NCBI GenBank assembly: GCA_964418585.1
Contig: CAYQMG010000204.1
Span: forward strand, 1 to 64,000
Length of the DNA: 64,000 nt
Direction: 5' to 3'
DNA from: JAJRTE01 sp964418585
GTDB taxonomy: Bacteria; Myxococcota_A; UBA796; JAJRTE01
The notes under the pieces were generated by a model, which searched no databases, was not told where the DNA came from, and was given only the letters and a program-made list of their open reading frames with translations. A program made the position numbers and the translations under genes. Shown piece after piece: positions 1 to 7,714 of the stretch. How positions within the stretch are numbered: position 1 is the stretch's first letter; the number at the start of each line of letters is the position of its first letter.

Positions 1-820
1 CAGGGATTGAAACCGCCACCCGAGCGCTCGGAGCACGATGGGCACCGCCCGCCTCAGAACGACATCCAGAAGAACAGGGATTGAAACCCTGTCATGGCGT
101 CCACGATCCGGATCAACTCGTCCGGCCTCAGAACGACATCCAGAAGAACAGGGATTGAAACGATATTGAACGTGATCGAGGAGTTCTGACTGTACTTGCC
201 TCAGAACGACATCCAGAAGAACAGGGATTGAAACATCTCCTCGACGCCCCAACCGGCCGAGAACAGGGCGGCCTCAGAACGACATCCAGAAGAACAGGGA
301 TTGAAACCCAACATGTCTCGTCCTCCTGATTCGCGGGCGACCAGGCTCAGAACGACATCCAGAAGAACAAGGATTGAAACACTCGGTCAACGGCGTGACC
401 GGAACGGCGCTGTCCGAGCCTCAGAATGACATCCAGAAGAACAGGGATTGAAACTGTGCTGAACGTTATACAACGCAATTCCCGCGATAGCCTCAGAACG
501 ACATCCAGAAGAGCAGGGATTGAAACCGAGGCGGCATCGATGGCGTGGGGTTGTCTGTCGTGCCTCAGAACGACATCCAGAAGAACGGGGATTGAAACGG
601 GATGGGAATGGGACGTTTCATGGCCGGCCGCGCTGTGCCTCAGAACGAGATCCAGAAGAACAGAGATTGAAACTCGAAAGGCCCGCCGGGCCGCCCTCCA
701 GGCTGCCTGGCCGCAGAACGACATGCAGAAAAGCAGGGATTGAAACCCCATCCCCCACCGGTACAGTGTCACTTTTGGCCGGGCCTCTGAACGACATCCA
801 GAATAGCAGGGGACAGTGAA
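1..820 (+). CRISPR. CRISPR array, trailer end; leader and cas genes lie outside the window
   Basis: The 36-bp repeat begins CCTCAGAACG and ends GGGATTGAAAC; the window opens inside one repeat (1-13). Full repeats start at 52, 126, 199, 272, 345, 419, 491, 563, 638 and 711, with a decayed last copy at 784. Spacers are 36-39 bp and all differ. The first four complete copies are identical. From 345 onward the repeats collect substitutions, and the copies at 711 and 784 differ at several positions, which is typical of the end farthest from the leader. The leader should therefore be to the left and transcription rightward, giving an ATTGAAAC 5' crRNA handle. That handle is common in type I and type III systems. 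The type cannot be assigned without the cas genes. ORFs read through the array are artefacts of the repeats. Confidence 0.97.
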
Positions 821-1557
821 TGGTGGGACAGTGGATGAGGTCTGGAGACATGGAGAGTTACAGAGGGTGGTACGTTCAACGGTCTGTGAATTGAATGGCG
901 TGTCTGGTTTTGCGTTTGAGGCGCAATTTGAGGTGGTTCGATAGGTTTCTGAACGGTGGGGCGAGTTCGGGGTTCATTCAGGATTGGGAGCGGGAATGCT
1001 GGAGGGAACTCCCTGGCGGAAGAGGTGAGGGGTGGGTTTCGTCAGAGGCGGTGGAACCTTCATGCTCGACAGGATGTCGAAATGAGAACCGGTGAGGTGT
1101 CAGTTCTGCAGACCGGGTGCAGGGCGCGATGGTTGAAAAAGGCGACGTTGGAGGTGAAAGTGAGGGGGCGTAGTGCGTGGGGTGGATTTGGGGGCCTGAG
1201 CGGGTGAGCATTTGGTCTCGGGGCGGTTCACCAGGCGGGCGTGGTGAATGAGCAGCGTTTCGGGGGGCATGGGAAGGCAGAGTGCTCGTTGTCACCGGCA
1301 TGAGTTGTTCCTCGGGCGCGAGAGGATGTTGGGGGAAGAAATATTTGGGAGATGCGTTTCCTCGTGGTCAGGTGCGCTTCTCAGGCGCAAGATGATGTCG
1401 AGAAGAGGGCGCGGAGAGATTTCAGTTCCGTGGGCAGGGGGCGGGTCGCGAAGGCGGTGGTCAGGCGATGTCGGGGATGACACGAAGCTTGGGGCAGGGC
1501 GTGAATTGGGCTTGGGGTCGTGTGAAGTTGAGAGCGTGCGCTGTGTCATGTGGAAAC

Positions 1558-1642
1558 GGCGTTCTTCGAGGTGACGGTTTGTTGACAGGAGAGGTATGCG
1601 AGAGGTGATTTTGGTTGTGGGTAGGTGAAGAGGCTCGTGATG
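1558..1642 (+). repeat. Imperfect direct repeat, copy 1 (85 bp)
   Basis: It starts GGCGTTCTTCGAGG and ends GGCTCGTGATG. It matches 1667-1751 without gaps, with about five mismatches in 85 bp, and the offset is 109 bp. No ORF is shared in a way that suggests coding: the minus-strand reading gives a repeated His/Ser/Pro-rich peptide with no start context. Confidence 0.8.
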
Positions 1643-1666
1643 CAGGGTGCTGAAGGTCCATGGAGA

Positions 1667-1751
1667 GGCGTTCTTCGAGGCGACGGTTTGTTGACGGGAG
1701 AGGTATGCGAGAGGTGACTATGGTTGTGGGTAGGCGAAGAGGCTCGTGATG
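1667..1751 (+). repeat. Imperfect direct repeat, copy 2 (85 bp)
   Basis: Second copy of the 1558-1642 unit, separated from it by 24 bp of unrelated sequence. The shared core includes GGTTTGTTGAC, GAGGTATGCGAGAGGTGA and GGTTGTGGGTAGG. Confidence 0.8.
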
Positions 1752-1794
1752 GACAGAATGCCGACAATCACACAGAACTGGAGTTCTTTGGGGG

Positions 1795-1831
1795 TCACGG
1801 ATCGTTGACAGGGGAAGTGTGCGAGAGGTGG
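1795..1831 (+). repeat. Partial, diverged third copy of the direct repeat
   Basis: Only the middle of the unit is recognisable: GTTGACAGG followed by GTGTGCGAGAGGTG. Its GTTGAC anchor lies 114 bp after the same anchor in copy 2, so the spacing is kept although the flanks have diverged. Confidence 0.55.
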
Positions 1832-1977
1832 CCTTCCTCGGGGCCAGGTCGAGTTGCTTGGGGGACGGTAGGATACCGAGGGGCGGGGGGGAGGTTACTT
1901 CGCCTGGGCCACGCACAGGGGCTCGTTGGTTGGGGGCGCGTGGAATGGTTTTGGAACAGGTGTGAAGGGCCGGGGGG

Positions 1978-4110
1978 TCAGGGCGTGGTGGTGTTCACGC
2001 ATTCTCCGGCATAGTCCACAGAAACGCCTGCCGCTGCAGCGTCGCACTCGTTGGAGTAGGTCTTGCCGTCACACCCGCAGACGGGATTCCAGTAGAGGGG
2101 GCACACGTCCGGTTGCTCCATGCACATGCCGGTCTCTGCCTCGCATTTTTCGAAGTAGCAATAGGTGCCTTCCTTGCAGGAGCTGTTGTCGTAGCAGAGT
2201 TCGACCGGGTTCACGCATTCCCCGGGGTAACTGACGTTGACGCCTGCGGCGGCGGCGAAGCATTCGTTGGAATAGGTCTGGCCGTCACATCCGCAAACCG
2301 GGTCCCAGTTCTCGGTGCAGGCGTCGGGCCTCGATACGCATTTTCCCGGCTCGGCGCTGATAGCTCCGCACCCTTCGTCGAAGTAGCAGTAGGTGTCGGC
2401 TGAACAGTCATCGTTGGTCAAACAGGTGGTAGTTTGAGGTCTGCATTCTCCTTCGTAGGCCAGGGAGACCCCCGCCTGGGTAGCCTCGCACTTGTTCGAG
2501 TAGGTCTTGCCGTCACACCCGCAGACCGGGTCGTAAAACAGGGGGCATTCCTCAGGGATCTCGGTGCAGATTCCCATGTTGTCCATGATCTCGCAGGTGC
2601 CGATGGGGTAGATGCAGACGTAGCCGGGGTCGCAGGTGAGGCCGAGGAGCCCGCCGCATTCCTGCTGCTCAGTCGGCGTGCATTCCCCTTCGTGGTCCAC
2701 GTTGACGCCTGCGGCGGCCGCGAAACATTCGTTGGAGTAGGTCACCCCGTCACACCCACACACCGGGTCCCACACATCCTCACACACGTCTGGCCGCTCC
2801 TTGCACACGCCTTCTTCCACCGTTCCGTCGGATGTGATATCGCCGCACCCTTCTTTGAAATAGCAATACTCGGTCGCGCCGCAGTCCGTGTTGTCCTTGC
2901 AGGTCACTGGTTCGGCCTTGCACTCCCCCTCATAGTCCACGTTGACGCCGGCCGCAGCGGCTTCGCAGTCGTTGGAGTAAGTCTTCCCGTCGCAACCGCA
3001 GACCGGCTTCCAGAGCAGGGGACACACTTCAGGGCGTTCGGTGCACACGCCGTCCAGGACCGTGCCGTCAGGCGTCGGCCCGCACCCTTCCTCGAAGTAG
3101 CAGTACTCGGTCTTGGTGCAGTCCTCGTTGTCCTTGCATGCAACGACCTGAGGCTTGCATTCCCCTTCGTAGTCCACCGAGACTCCCGCCGCCGCAGCCA
3201 TGCACGCGTTGGAGTAGGTGTTGCCGTCACAGCCACACACCGGTGCGTACTCGGCCGTGCAGGCTTCAGGCCTGGGCTCACACACCCCCGACTTGGCGCC
3301 GCAGTCGTCGAAATGACAGTACTCGGTCTCCTGGCACATGTCGTTTGACCAGCAAATGACCTCCTCGCATTGAGGACCATCCACGATCCCATCACAATCG
3401 TTGTCGATTCCGTCGCAGATCTCCTCCGCTCCGGGGTGGACCTCGGGATTGGTGTCGTCGCAGTCCCCGTCTGCCACGGTCCACCCGTCTCCGTCCTCGT
3501 CCGGACTTGGGCATTCGGAAGCGCCCCCCGCAGTGACGAGAGCGCCGGCGAGCAGGACGGTCCTGGTGATTCTCCACATCGTTTCCCGGTTCATGGCTCC
3601 TCCCATTTTGTTCGTTGTCGATGTCGTTGAGGATGGCACCCCATCCGTGTACCCGTTGCAGTCGTTGTCGACGCCGTCATCACAATTCTCTTCCGCTCCT
3701 GGATGGACCGCTGCGTCCCGGTCGTCACAGTCTCCACCCACAACCACGTAGGCATCGGGCGGAGGCTCGCACAGAACCACAGCGCTGAGGTCCTCTCCCC
3801 AGCCATCTCCATCCGCATCCAGGTAGTAGACCGGACACGGCGTCGGTGTGACATCGGGAAGCGGGACCTTCTCGATGGCACAGTCCTGGATATCGGCTCG
3901 ATAGTCGTTGCAGTCCTCCGGCGGACACAAGCCATCTCCGTCGTAGTCGCACAATGGACGGGACGTGCAGGCGGAAACAAGGACCACCAACACGGTCGAG
4001 ATCCCCAGAGTGGCACCCGTCCACGTCCGGGCCCGGGACCGCGAGCCGGAAGCGGGAGGCCTCGAGGGGAAGCCGGTGGCGGCCGCGTGCAACGTTGCTC
4101 CACGCTTCAT
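1978..4110 (-). CDS. Merged ORF: MopE-type lipoprotein reading in frame into a secreted six-Kazal protein
   Basis: A 710-aa ORF that looks like two genes without a stop between them. Residues 1-160 have a signal peptide with lipobox VSAC, then MopE-type Asp/Cys-rich repeats (GGDCDDRDAAVHPGAEENC). At residue 173 a second start, MNRETMWR, has a strong ribosome site and a second signal peptide. After it come another MopE repeat and six Kazal units (PVCGCDGxTYSN cores) alternating with a Cys-rich segment of the type NxDC-TEYCYF-GCG-GVC. Kazal domains are serine-protease inhibitor folds, so exported protease inhibition is the natural inference for the 538-aa second part (1978-3594). The start at 4110 has GAGGAGG upstream. 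The ORF contains no CTCGAG except at its 5' end, unlike its neighbours. Whether one long or two separate proteins are made is open. Confidence 0.85.
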   Translation of the reverse strand: MKRGATLHAAATGFPSRPPASGSRSRARTWTGATLGISTVLVVLVSACTSRPLCDYDGDGLCPPEDCNDYRADIQDCAIEKVPLPDVTPTPCPVYYLDADGDGWGEDLSAVVLCEPPPDAYVVVGGDCDDRDAAVHPGAEENCDDGVDNDCNGYTDGVPSSTTSTTNKMGGAMNRETMWRITRTVLLAGALVTAGGASECPSPDEDGDGWTVADGDCDDTNPEVHPGAEEICDGIDNDCDGIVDGPQCEEVICWSNDMCQETEYCHFDDCGAKSGVCEPRPEACTAEYAPVCGCDGNTYSNACMAAAAGVSVDYEGECKPQVVACKDNEDCTKTEYCYFEEGCGPTPDGTVLDGVCTERPEVCPLLWKPVCGCDGKTYSNDCEAAAAGVNVDYEGECKAEPVTCKDNTDCGATEYCYFKEGCGDITSDGTVEEGVCKERPDVCEDVWDPVCGCDGVTYSNECFAAAAGVNVDHEGECTPTEQQECGGLLGLTCDPGYVCIYPIGTCEIMDNMGICTEIPEECPLFYDPVCGCDGKTYSNKCEATQAGVSLAYEGECRPQTTTCLTNDDCSADTYCYFDEGCGAISAEPGKCVSRPDACTENWDPVCGCDGQTYSNECFAAAAGVNVSYPGECVNPVELCYDNSSCKEGTYCYFEKCEAETGMCMEQPDVCPLYWNPVCGCDGKTYSNECDAAAAGVSVDYAGECVNTTTP
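3592..3604 (-). promoter_or_regulatory. Internal ribosome binding site and start of the Kazal protein
   Basis: On the minus strand GGGAGGAGCC directly precedes ATG at 3594, an almost ideal Shine-Dalgarno and spacing. The following residues (MNRETMWRITRTVLLAGALV) are a typical signal peptide. This supports independent initiation of the Kazal protein inside the longer ORF. Confidence 0.7.
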
Positions 4111-4189
4111 GACAGTCCCGTCCTCCTCAACCAGGTTTCCGCCACCTGGCGAGCGGATGTGACCAGAAATTTCACCTTCCCCTCCGTCA

Positions 4190-6022
4190 TCACCAGGAGA
4201 CGCCGATACCTGCAGCGAGCCCCCGTTCCCACGAGACCGGCCGCGGCCCGTCGGTCACGGAAGGAAGCTGAAATCGCAGCAACTCGATACGGACAAAAGG
4301 CCCGATGGATGGACTGCGATTCCACCACGGGGTCCACGCTACCGTCACGTCTGCACTGGTATTGCCCAGGAACAAGAATCGGTTTTCCGATATGCCTTCT
4401 GCATCTGCAGAAGGGTCGTCGAGAAAATGGACGCCGTCGGTGACCACCCCGGGAGCCCATGCCACCCCCAGTCCCAGTCCCAGTCGGCCTCGACGCAGCA
4501 CCAGATCCTGCACCATCAGCGGACCCACCCGCGCCTCGTTGTGAAGTGCTCCCGAGACCATGCTCTTGGCGTTGACCCACAGGTCGGCATAGCGGACCGT
4601 CGACACCTGAAAGACAACGCCTGCAGAGAGGAACCACCTGCCTCTGTCCAGACACGGCCAGGTTCGGGCCAGCCGCACCAACCCCCCTGGCCGCGGCTCC
4701 CCCGTGCCCCCGAGGTCCGGGCCGACCCTCGGCGAGGGGGCGCCCACTCTCAGGGTCCAATGAGGTCGGGCGAACCGGGCCCGCTCGTGTGTGCGCCTGA
4801 ATGGACTGTTCAGGATGGAACGTTCCTCGTTTGCACTGATGATCCAGGTTTCCGTGCCGTCAGGCGGGTCGCCTTCCCCCTTCATGCCCTCCGGCAGCAA
4901 TACGACGAAACGGCCCGAGCTGCTCAGGTCCAAGGCGGTGATGTCTCGTCCCACGACAAGTTGGATACGCTCCGCCGGATATCCAGGGTGCAGCCATGTG
5001 TCGCGGCGAAGGAACCGCAACAAGGTGTAGGAGCCCGGCCTGAGTCGAATCACCGTGGGACGCAGTCCTTCATGGTACACTTCCGCGATCAGACGACGGG
5101 ACATTCCCTGGACGATCCGCACCTGACCGTGCGGAAACCCGGGCTCGAGTCGGATGCCTCCGAGTCGCGTGGCATCCAGATCGATGACCGTGGCCTGATG
5201 GTCCTTGCGCGGCGGCACGACGACCACCTGGGGCCCACCCGCCTGACCGGAAAACTGCGAGGCCACGTAGCGTCCCCACTCCCGAAAGGTGATCTTGCCA
5301 TCGTCGTTCAGGTCTGCAGGACCACGCAAGGCGCTCAGACCGACGAGGGTAAGCAAGCCACTTGCAAAGTAATCATGCTCTGGAGCTGCCGTGGTCGCTC
5401 CGATGATACCCAGCCATCGAGGGCGTTCGGGGGTGGTCATTTCCGAATCATCGAAAATCGGAGGTGGGGGCAGCGTGGTCGTGCGGTCACCGTCGCGTAC
5501 CACTTGCGCCAGGTGGCAGCCGTCCATGAGCGCAAACACCTCGTCAGCCCCCACTCGAGCCAGGCTTAGACGGAACGACCGGGCAGGGAGACGCTGGTCG
5601 GCAAAGTGAAGGATACCTCCTCGCTCTCCGTGTCCCGAAAAATGAAGAAACAGGTGGATGCGAACGTTTGGTCGGGACCGGGCTTCAGAAACCACCCGTG
5701 CCATCTCGGTCAAGGCCTGGTCCCAGGCGTCAATGGTCGGGGGCCTGTGAGCCAGGAGCCGGGCCGATGGTCGGATGGCGAGCGTTTCGGCATCCGGGTC
5801 CACCAACAGCCAAAGTGCGCCGTATGGGTGCAGCTCCAGGAAGTTCTCCGCGGCAGACAGGGCATCGTCGTCGGCGTAGCGGAGATCCCGCGTCGGATCG
5901 CCCACATAGTGATTGTTGCCGATGACCAGGGCGAGATCTACCACGTCGTCGGCACACAGAGCACTCCCAGGAACCACAAGCATGAGCAGCCATCCGCACC
6001 AGACCGGCCATGCGTGCTTCAC
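4190..6022 (-). CDS. Secreted caspase-like (peptidase C14 fold) protein
   Basis: 610 aa with an N-terminal signal peptide ending near ALCA. The caspase-like fold opens with DLALVIGNNHY. A His in LHFSGHGERGG (about residue 129) and a Cys in ALMDGCHLAQ (about 168) fit the catalytic His/Cys dyad of caspase-family proteases. An EF-hand-like loop, DLNDDGKITF, lies near residue 235, suggesting calcium dependence. The last 300 residues carry no domain I recognise and resemble a beta-rich exported region. The start is a GTG sharing GTGA with the stop of the upstream sigma/anti-sigma ORF, so translation is coupled. Activity is inferred from motifs. The signal peptide places it outside the cytoplasm, which argues against a classical intracellular death role. 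Confidence 0.8.
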   Translation of the reverse strand: MKHAWPVWCGWLLMLVVPGSALCADDVVDLALVIGNNHYVGDPTRDLRYADDDALSAAENFLELHPYGALWLLVDPDAETLAIRPSARLLAHRPPTIDAWDQALTEMARVVSEARSRPNVRIHLFLHFSGHGERGGILHFADQRLPARSFRLSLARVGADEVFALMDGCHLAQVVRDGDRTTTLPPPPIFDDSEMTTPERPRWLGIIGATTAAPEHDYFASGLLTLVGLSALRGPADLNDDGKITFREWGRYVASQFSGQAGGPQVVVVPPRKDHQATVIDLDATRLGGIRLEPGFPHGQVRIVQGMSRRLIAEVYHEGLRPTVIRLRPGSYTLLRFLRRDTWLHPGYPAERIQLVVGRDITALDLSSSGRFVVLLPEGMKGEGDPPDGTETWIISANEERSILNSPFRRTHERARFARPHWTLRVGAPSPRVGPDLGGTGEPRPGGLVRLARTWPCLDRGRWFLSAGVVFQVSTVRYADLWVNAKSMVSGALHNEARVGPLMVQDLVLRRGRLGLGLGVAWAPGVVTDGVHFLDDPSADAEGISENRFLFLGNTSADVTVAWTPWWNRSPSIGPFVRIELLRFQLPSVTDGPRPVSWERGLAAGIGVSW

Positions 6023-7584
6023 GGATCGTCCCCCTCTGTGTCCTCAAGGTGGATCCGCACTTCGTGTATCGATCCACCCTGTACCACCTCGACGACCAGC
6101 CAGCTCCCACGGGCCAACCCGTACCGGCTCAAGGAACCCAGATTCAGAGTGCCTCCCAGCAGCAGGTCCACATCGGTAGGATCCGCTTCCCCTCGAACGA
6201 CCGGAACCGGCAACCGGCGGCGCACGCCATGGTCCTCGAGGAACAATGTCATCTCTGCCCTCCACCCGGACCCGGGCTCGAGGCGCTCGGGTCGGTTGAC
6301 TCGGACTTGCAGACGCGACTCCGGCGGAACTCGAGCCTCGAGCACCCCTTCCCCCGTGGGTTTCAACAGGACACTTCTCGCCACACCGTCGTCCACCTCG
6401 ACCCATAGGGCCACCGGCAGGAACTCCGGTTCATGGTCCGACCCAGACTCCGAGGTCTCACCCTTCCATCGAAAATCACCCGGCTGAACACCCCCAGTTT
6501 CCACGAACCGGTACCACGTGGCCACACCTGCCAGCAGCACAGCAGCCACGGCCGCACCCCGGTACCATCTCACATGACCACTCAACGGGCGCTCCGGAAT
6601 GGAATCGTGGCCAGTCTTGTGGGTAGGACCCGGCCGCGCTGAGATCAGACGAAGGCCTTTTCCCGATATCGTGGAGAAAGGGTCGGTGCGGGTCGAGCGG
6701 GTGCTTCGTTCCATTCCCGGAATGGAAAGGAGCCGCGTCTCGAGTCCAGGCTCGAGAGGCGTGCACGGATCTGACAACGCTGCGAATTGCTCCCACACAG
6801 GGTGCAACAAGGCCGCCTCGAGCGCCATCACGGCAGCCAGATCTCCCCGGTCCGTTTCGTTCGCCGCCACACGGGCACGGACATGCGCGTTCTCCGCTGC
6901 GTCAGGCTCCTCCAGGTATCGCAACAACGCCTCCGTGGACAGGCGGTTGCGTCTCTCGAGTGTGCTCTTGCCCTGATCCATCCCGGGTCTCCTCGCATCG
7001 ATCCCCGGCCTGGCTGCCCCTGTCCGCCCCCGTCGCTCCACACATCGCCTGAGTTGCGCAAGCGCTCGGTGTCGCCGCTTCCGGACCCGGTCCCCCCGCC
7101 ACGGACCTTGCGACGCCCACGCAGGATCCTGGTTGAGCACTTCCGCAACCTGAACGTCGGTCATCGGTGGCGCCGGATCCCCTTCTTTCCCAACGTCGCA
7201 CCGTCCGTAGTAGCGGTCCACGATGGTCCGATCGAGCGGCCGGAGTCTCTCGAGACATTCGTCCAGGGACAACGTTCGCCAATCCGCGTCGCGTTCCACC
7301 TCCACCGCGTCATGAGGCGCAGCGCCGACCGCGTCGCGCAACCGAAGAAATCGCTGCTGGCATCGCAGGTACGTGAGATACTCGAACCGCGCGATCCCAT
7401 GGAGCCACGGACCGGGATCGCCCCCACGGAACTCGTTTCGCTTCACCCACGCGCGCTCGAACGTGCGTTGCAGGAGATCATCGGCATCGTCCTCTCGACC
7501 ACACGTCATGCGGCAAAGGATGCGGCGAAGGATCGGACCTTGAGTGCGAACCGCTTCTTCGAATGCAGCCAAGCCAAGGGCCAT
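6019..7584 (-). CDS. ECF-type sigma factor continuous with a membrane anti-sigma-like domain
   Basis: 521 aa from ATG at 7584 (ribosome site AGGAG). Residues 1-190 are an ECF sigma factor: region 2 (DDADDLLQRTFERAW, GPWLHGIARFEYLTYLR) and a region 4 beginning LDECLERLRPLDRTIVDRYY, whose helix-turn-helix appears enlarged by an insertion (VLNQDPAWASQGPWRGDRV). The frame continues with no stop into a second part (from MDQGKSTLERRN, residue 202) with an acidic helical N-terminus, one transmembrane helix (AAVAAVLLAGVATWY) and a C-terminal beta-rich domain, which has the layout of an anti-sigma factor. An internal ribosome site at 6981 suggests the second part can also be made alone. The downstream caspase-like gene overlaps by 4 nt. 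One operon is likely, controlled by the sigma factor itself. Confidence 0.75.
   Translation of the reverse strand: MALGLAAFEEAVRTQGPILRRILCRMTCGREDDADDLLQRTFERAWVKRNEFRGGDPGPWLHGIARFEYLTYLRCQQRFLRLRDAVGAAPHDAVEVERDADWRTLSLDECLERLRPLDRTIVDRYYGRCDVGKEGDPAPPMTDVQVAEVLNQDPAWASQGPWRGDRVRKRRHRALAQLRRCVERRGRTGAARPGIDARRPGMDQGKSTLERRNRLSTEALLRYLEEPDAAENAHVRARVAANETDRGDLAAVMALEAALLHPVWEQFAALSDPCTPLEPGLETRLLSIPGMERSTRSTRTDPFSTISGKGLRLISARPGPTHKTGHDSIPERPLSGHVRWYRGAAVAAVLLAGVATWYRFVETGGVQPGDFRWKGETSESGSDHEPEFLPVALWVEVDDGVARSVLLKPTGEGVLEARVPPESRLQVRVNRPERLEPGSGWRAEMTLFLEDHGVRRRLPVPVVRGEADPTDVDLLLGGTLNLGSLSRYGLARGSWLVVEVVQGGSIHEVRIHLEDTEGDDP
6979..6994 (-). promoter_or_regulatory. Internal ribosome site and start for the anti-sigma-like part
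   Basis: On the minus strand GAGGAGACCCGGG precedes ATG at 6981, in the same frame as the sigma factor. Starting here gives a 320-aa membrane protein without the sigma domain. The site is good but there is no upstream stop codon, so a fused product is also expected. Confidence 0.55.
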
Positions 7585-7714
7585 GGTTGCTCCTGCAGGC
7601 CTCTCATCCGGGTTTCTGCCGGACGGTGGCCGAGTGGGACAGGAATCGACAGCGGGTGCCCCCCAATGTACAAGGCGGCGGCCGCTGGAGGTGCTATGGG
7701 AATCCCGGCCTTGC

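Larger units (their letters stand above)
821..1977. other. Gene-free region between the CRISPR array and the first gene
   Basis: About 1.16 kb with no convincing gene. Short ORFs exist in several frames, but none has a ribosome site, a recognisable domain or conserved-looking composition. The plus strand is strongly G-rich over C, unlike the coding DNA that follows. The hexamer CTCGAG, very common elsewhere in the window, was not found here. The only internal structure I see is a set of imperfect direct repeats spaced about 110 bp (1558-1831). It could be the downstream flank of the array, a decayed mobile region, or DNA holding an unrecognised RNA. Confidence 0.6.

Noticed and set aside
347..772. 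A 141-aa minus-strand ORF with repeated VSIPVLLDVVLRH
   Set aside because: It is the translated CRISPR repeat; the periodicity equals the array and there is no ribosome site.
1461..1916. Minus-strand ORFs with repeated SPTHNxxHLSHTSPVNKPSPRRTP
   Set aside because: The repeat in the peptide only mirrors the DNA repeat spaced about 110 bp; no ribosome site, signal or domain supports translation.
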